64,000 bases of DNA, taken from NCBI GenBank assembly GCA_965213885.1, contig OZ243919.1, forward strand, positions 2,542,001-2,606,000, written 5' to 3'. The position numbers were made by a program, and so were the translations under genes. Source of the stretch: VYFG01 sp965213885. GTDB lineage: Bacteria; Pseudomonadota; Gammaproteobacteria; Arenicellales; Poriferihabitantaceae. The notes beneath the pieces are model-generated. The model was not told the DNA's origin, did no database searches, and saw nothing but the letters and a program-made list of their open reading frames with translations. This document shows positions 62,570 through 64,000 of the stretch, in pieces (the stretch's first letter is position 1; every line of letters begins with the position of its first letter).

Positions 62570-63969
62570 TTACCGCGTGCCCCTAAACGCAGCCACCATA
62601 TCGGTTCTCTTGAGCGTTCCACCCATATGCTCATGTTCAGGGCCAAGGAAAGCCCCGGTGACGTGACCTTGCTCGTAGCCTTCGCCGCTAACGTTCACGA
62701 ATATGTTGCCAGCCACGTTGATCTTGTAATCGATGTTGCGCGTATGGAACCAGCGGTCTGGCGACTCGGATTCGAAGCGATTCAGGAAGTAAATATCACG
62801 GAACCGCAAGTCCTGCTCACTATCGGGATTCGACAGCGTAGAAAATCTGACTTGAAGTTCAGCATCCCCCGCTATCAGAGACGGTCCAGAGAACCCCAGC
62901 AGGTTGCCGCTCCATGTGGCGGTACCGTATAGGCGACGGCTGTCGACCAAGGCCGTATTCGGCAAGACGCCCCTGACCCATGGTTGTGGCAGGCCGTTGA
63001 ACAGCGCCACCCCGAAATTCAGATTCCTGTCTCCTGTCCGGCCCACCAAGTGGTGGGTCGTGTCCGACCATTCGCCCCAGTCGTTATACAGGTCGGTTCG
63101 CTGGCTCATGTACATGATCTGCAACACTTCGCGGTCGATCCTGCTGATGACATGGCCGAGGTTCGGGATGTATCCACCGAACGTGCCCATGATGCTATCC
63201 GGGAACTCGATACTGTCGACGTGGCCCACGATACCGAGCGCATGCAGCAGTTCGTGGGCGATTACGGAGCGCGAGTGCATGTATTCAGATGTATCGAAAT
63301 CATCGGGCAGCCGCAGGAACGCCCAAGAGGTATTGTTTCCGGAAGTGCTATTCGTCGCGCAAGCCACCGCAGTGGCGCCGCAGTTGTCTGCGATACCTGT
63401 CGGAGAATCAAGAATGGCCACGATTTCTCCGGGATAGGCGTAGATAGTCTCGCCGTCATCCCCCCTTGCGCCCGTGTATTGGATTTGGAACTCAGGCGGC
63501 AATGCATCGTTCAACAACCGAATGCTGCCCATCAGAGCAGCAAAGATGCCCGCATTCTGGTCTTCCAGGAAGTACTCACTGACATACAACTTTGGCGCGA
63601 CACGGAACGGGTAGAAGCCATCCGTACTGGTGATTAGGTCGCGCTCATAGTTCTTCAGTCTGTCGACACCCACGCCATCGCGTGATGCTCCCATGAAGTA
63701 GCGGATGCCGTTCGTGGTCGTCGCGACATGACGCAGGGATTCCTGAGGCTCCAAGTCGCCGCCGATGTAGACCTCTGTTACATCGTCGCTCAGCCGGAGC
63801 GAATGGGCGTGGGATCCGGTTTCGTATGGCGTGTAGCTGTGGCGTGGCGTGGCGTGGCAGTGTTCGAATAGTCGAGTTGAGATGACCCCATCGAAGCTTC
63901 GCCACCCCCGCCACCACATGCGGCCAGCGTCAGACACCCACTAGCCAAAACTGCCTTACCGAGCCACAT
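62570..63969 (-). pseudogene. Surface metalloprotease lipoprotein, out of frame at a pentanucleotide repeat
   Basis: The ATG at 63969 has a strong GGGAGG 8 bases upstream and encodes a lipoprotein signal (GKAVLASGCLTLAAC followed by five Gly). The main body (about 440 residues, minus-strand frame from 63937) has a metzincin zinc motif HELLHALGIVGH and ends GAFLGPEHEHMGGTLKRTD, the C-terminal signature of TbpB-like/Slam-dependent surface proteins. The two parts are in different frames. The switch point is four copies of GTGGC (63839-63858); three copies would join signal and body in one open frame. I therefore read it as phase-OFF rather than dead. Confidence 0.8.
63839..63858. repeat. Four tandem copies of GTGGC inside the metalloprotease gene
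   Basis: Perfect (GTGGC)4 on the plus strand (GCCAC on the coding strand), 37 codons after the start. Loss of one unit or gain of two restores the reading frame between lipoprotein signal and protease body; I checked that no stop intervenes. Confidence 0.92.
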
Positions 63970-63977
63970 TCGGTCTG

Positions 63978-63983
63978 CCTCCC
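63978..63983 (-). promoter_or_regulatory. Ribosome-binding site of the metalloprotease lipoprotein
   Basis: GGGAGG on the minus strand, eight bases before the ATG at 63969. It decides the true start of the gene over the ATG at 63937, which has no such site and no signal peptide. Confidence 0.75.
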
Positions 63984-64000
63984 ACTGGTATTGTCACCAC

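Overview
The window reads as a chromosome segment of a GC-rich (roughly 60-65% by eye) gammaproteobacterium. The order rpsB-tsf-pyrH-frr-uppS-cdsA-dxr-rseP-bamA-skp-lpxD-fabZ-lpxA-lpxB-rnhB-dnaE (44.8 down to 25.9 kb, minus strand), with map-glnD divergent beside it, is the classical gammaproteobacterial arrangement. The energy genes (membrane-bound formate dehydrogenase, cbb3 oxidase) suggest a respiratory organism that tolerates low oxygen. The final 14 kb (surface proteins with simple-sequence repeats, decayed toxin-antitoxin loci) looks accessory, and a host-associated or marine lifestyle is an inference only. I could not assign a genus.

Layout. 0.2-1.8 kb: a DUF2237 protein and a DadA-type FAD oxidoreductase (plus). 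1.8-4.6 kb: a compact minus-strand operon of a hypothetical protein, a secreted ankyrin protein, a biotin/lipoate-ligase-like protein and an unusual Rieske-like protein. 4.8-14.1 kb: a formate dehydrogenase locus on the minus strand (DUF6494, DUF3305, DUF3306, poly-ferredoxin, TorD-like chaperone, small TAT protein, fdhA, fdhB, a 59-residue lipoprotein, fdhC, terminator) with fdhD divergent. 15.3-24.7 kb: cbb3 oxidase structural and assembly genes, with ccoNOQP-ccoG-fixH-tauE/safE on minus and ccoI-ccoS on plus, diverging around one FNR/ANR-type box. 24.9-45 kb: aldo/keto reductase, then the envelope/lipid A/translation cluster. 45-49.5 kb: map, glnD, amgK.

49.5-64 kb is a different world: long non-coding stretches, an orphan AAA-type ATPase gene, a TbpB-like lipoprotein, two toxin-antitoxin loci whose toxins are both broken while the antitoxins are intact, a 2195-residue Calx-beta autotransporter, a fragment of a second copy of the ATPase gene, and a surface metalloprotease. 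The most interesting signal is here. The autotransporter gene carries 26 tandem copies of an 8-bp unit directly after its start codon. The metalloprotease gene carries four copies of a 5-bp unit between a clear lipoprotein signal peptide and the protein body, and is out of frame in this sequence. Both are arranged as slipped-strand (phase-variable) ON/OFF switches. I infer that this region is a contingency locus for surface proteins.

How it works together: FdhABC oxidises formate in the periplasm and feeds quinone. The cbb3 oxidase consumes oxygen at high affinity, and its assembly genes (ccoG, fixH, ccoI, ccoS, tauE/safE) flank the structural genes under a shared oxygen-responsive site. The 25-45 kb block makes lipid A, undecaprenyl phosphate and outer-membrane proteins, the machinery that would display the surface proteins of the island.
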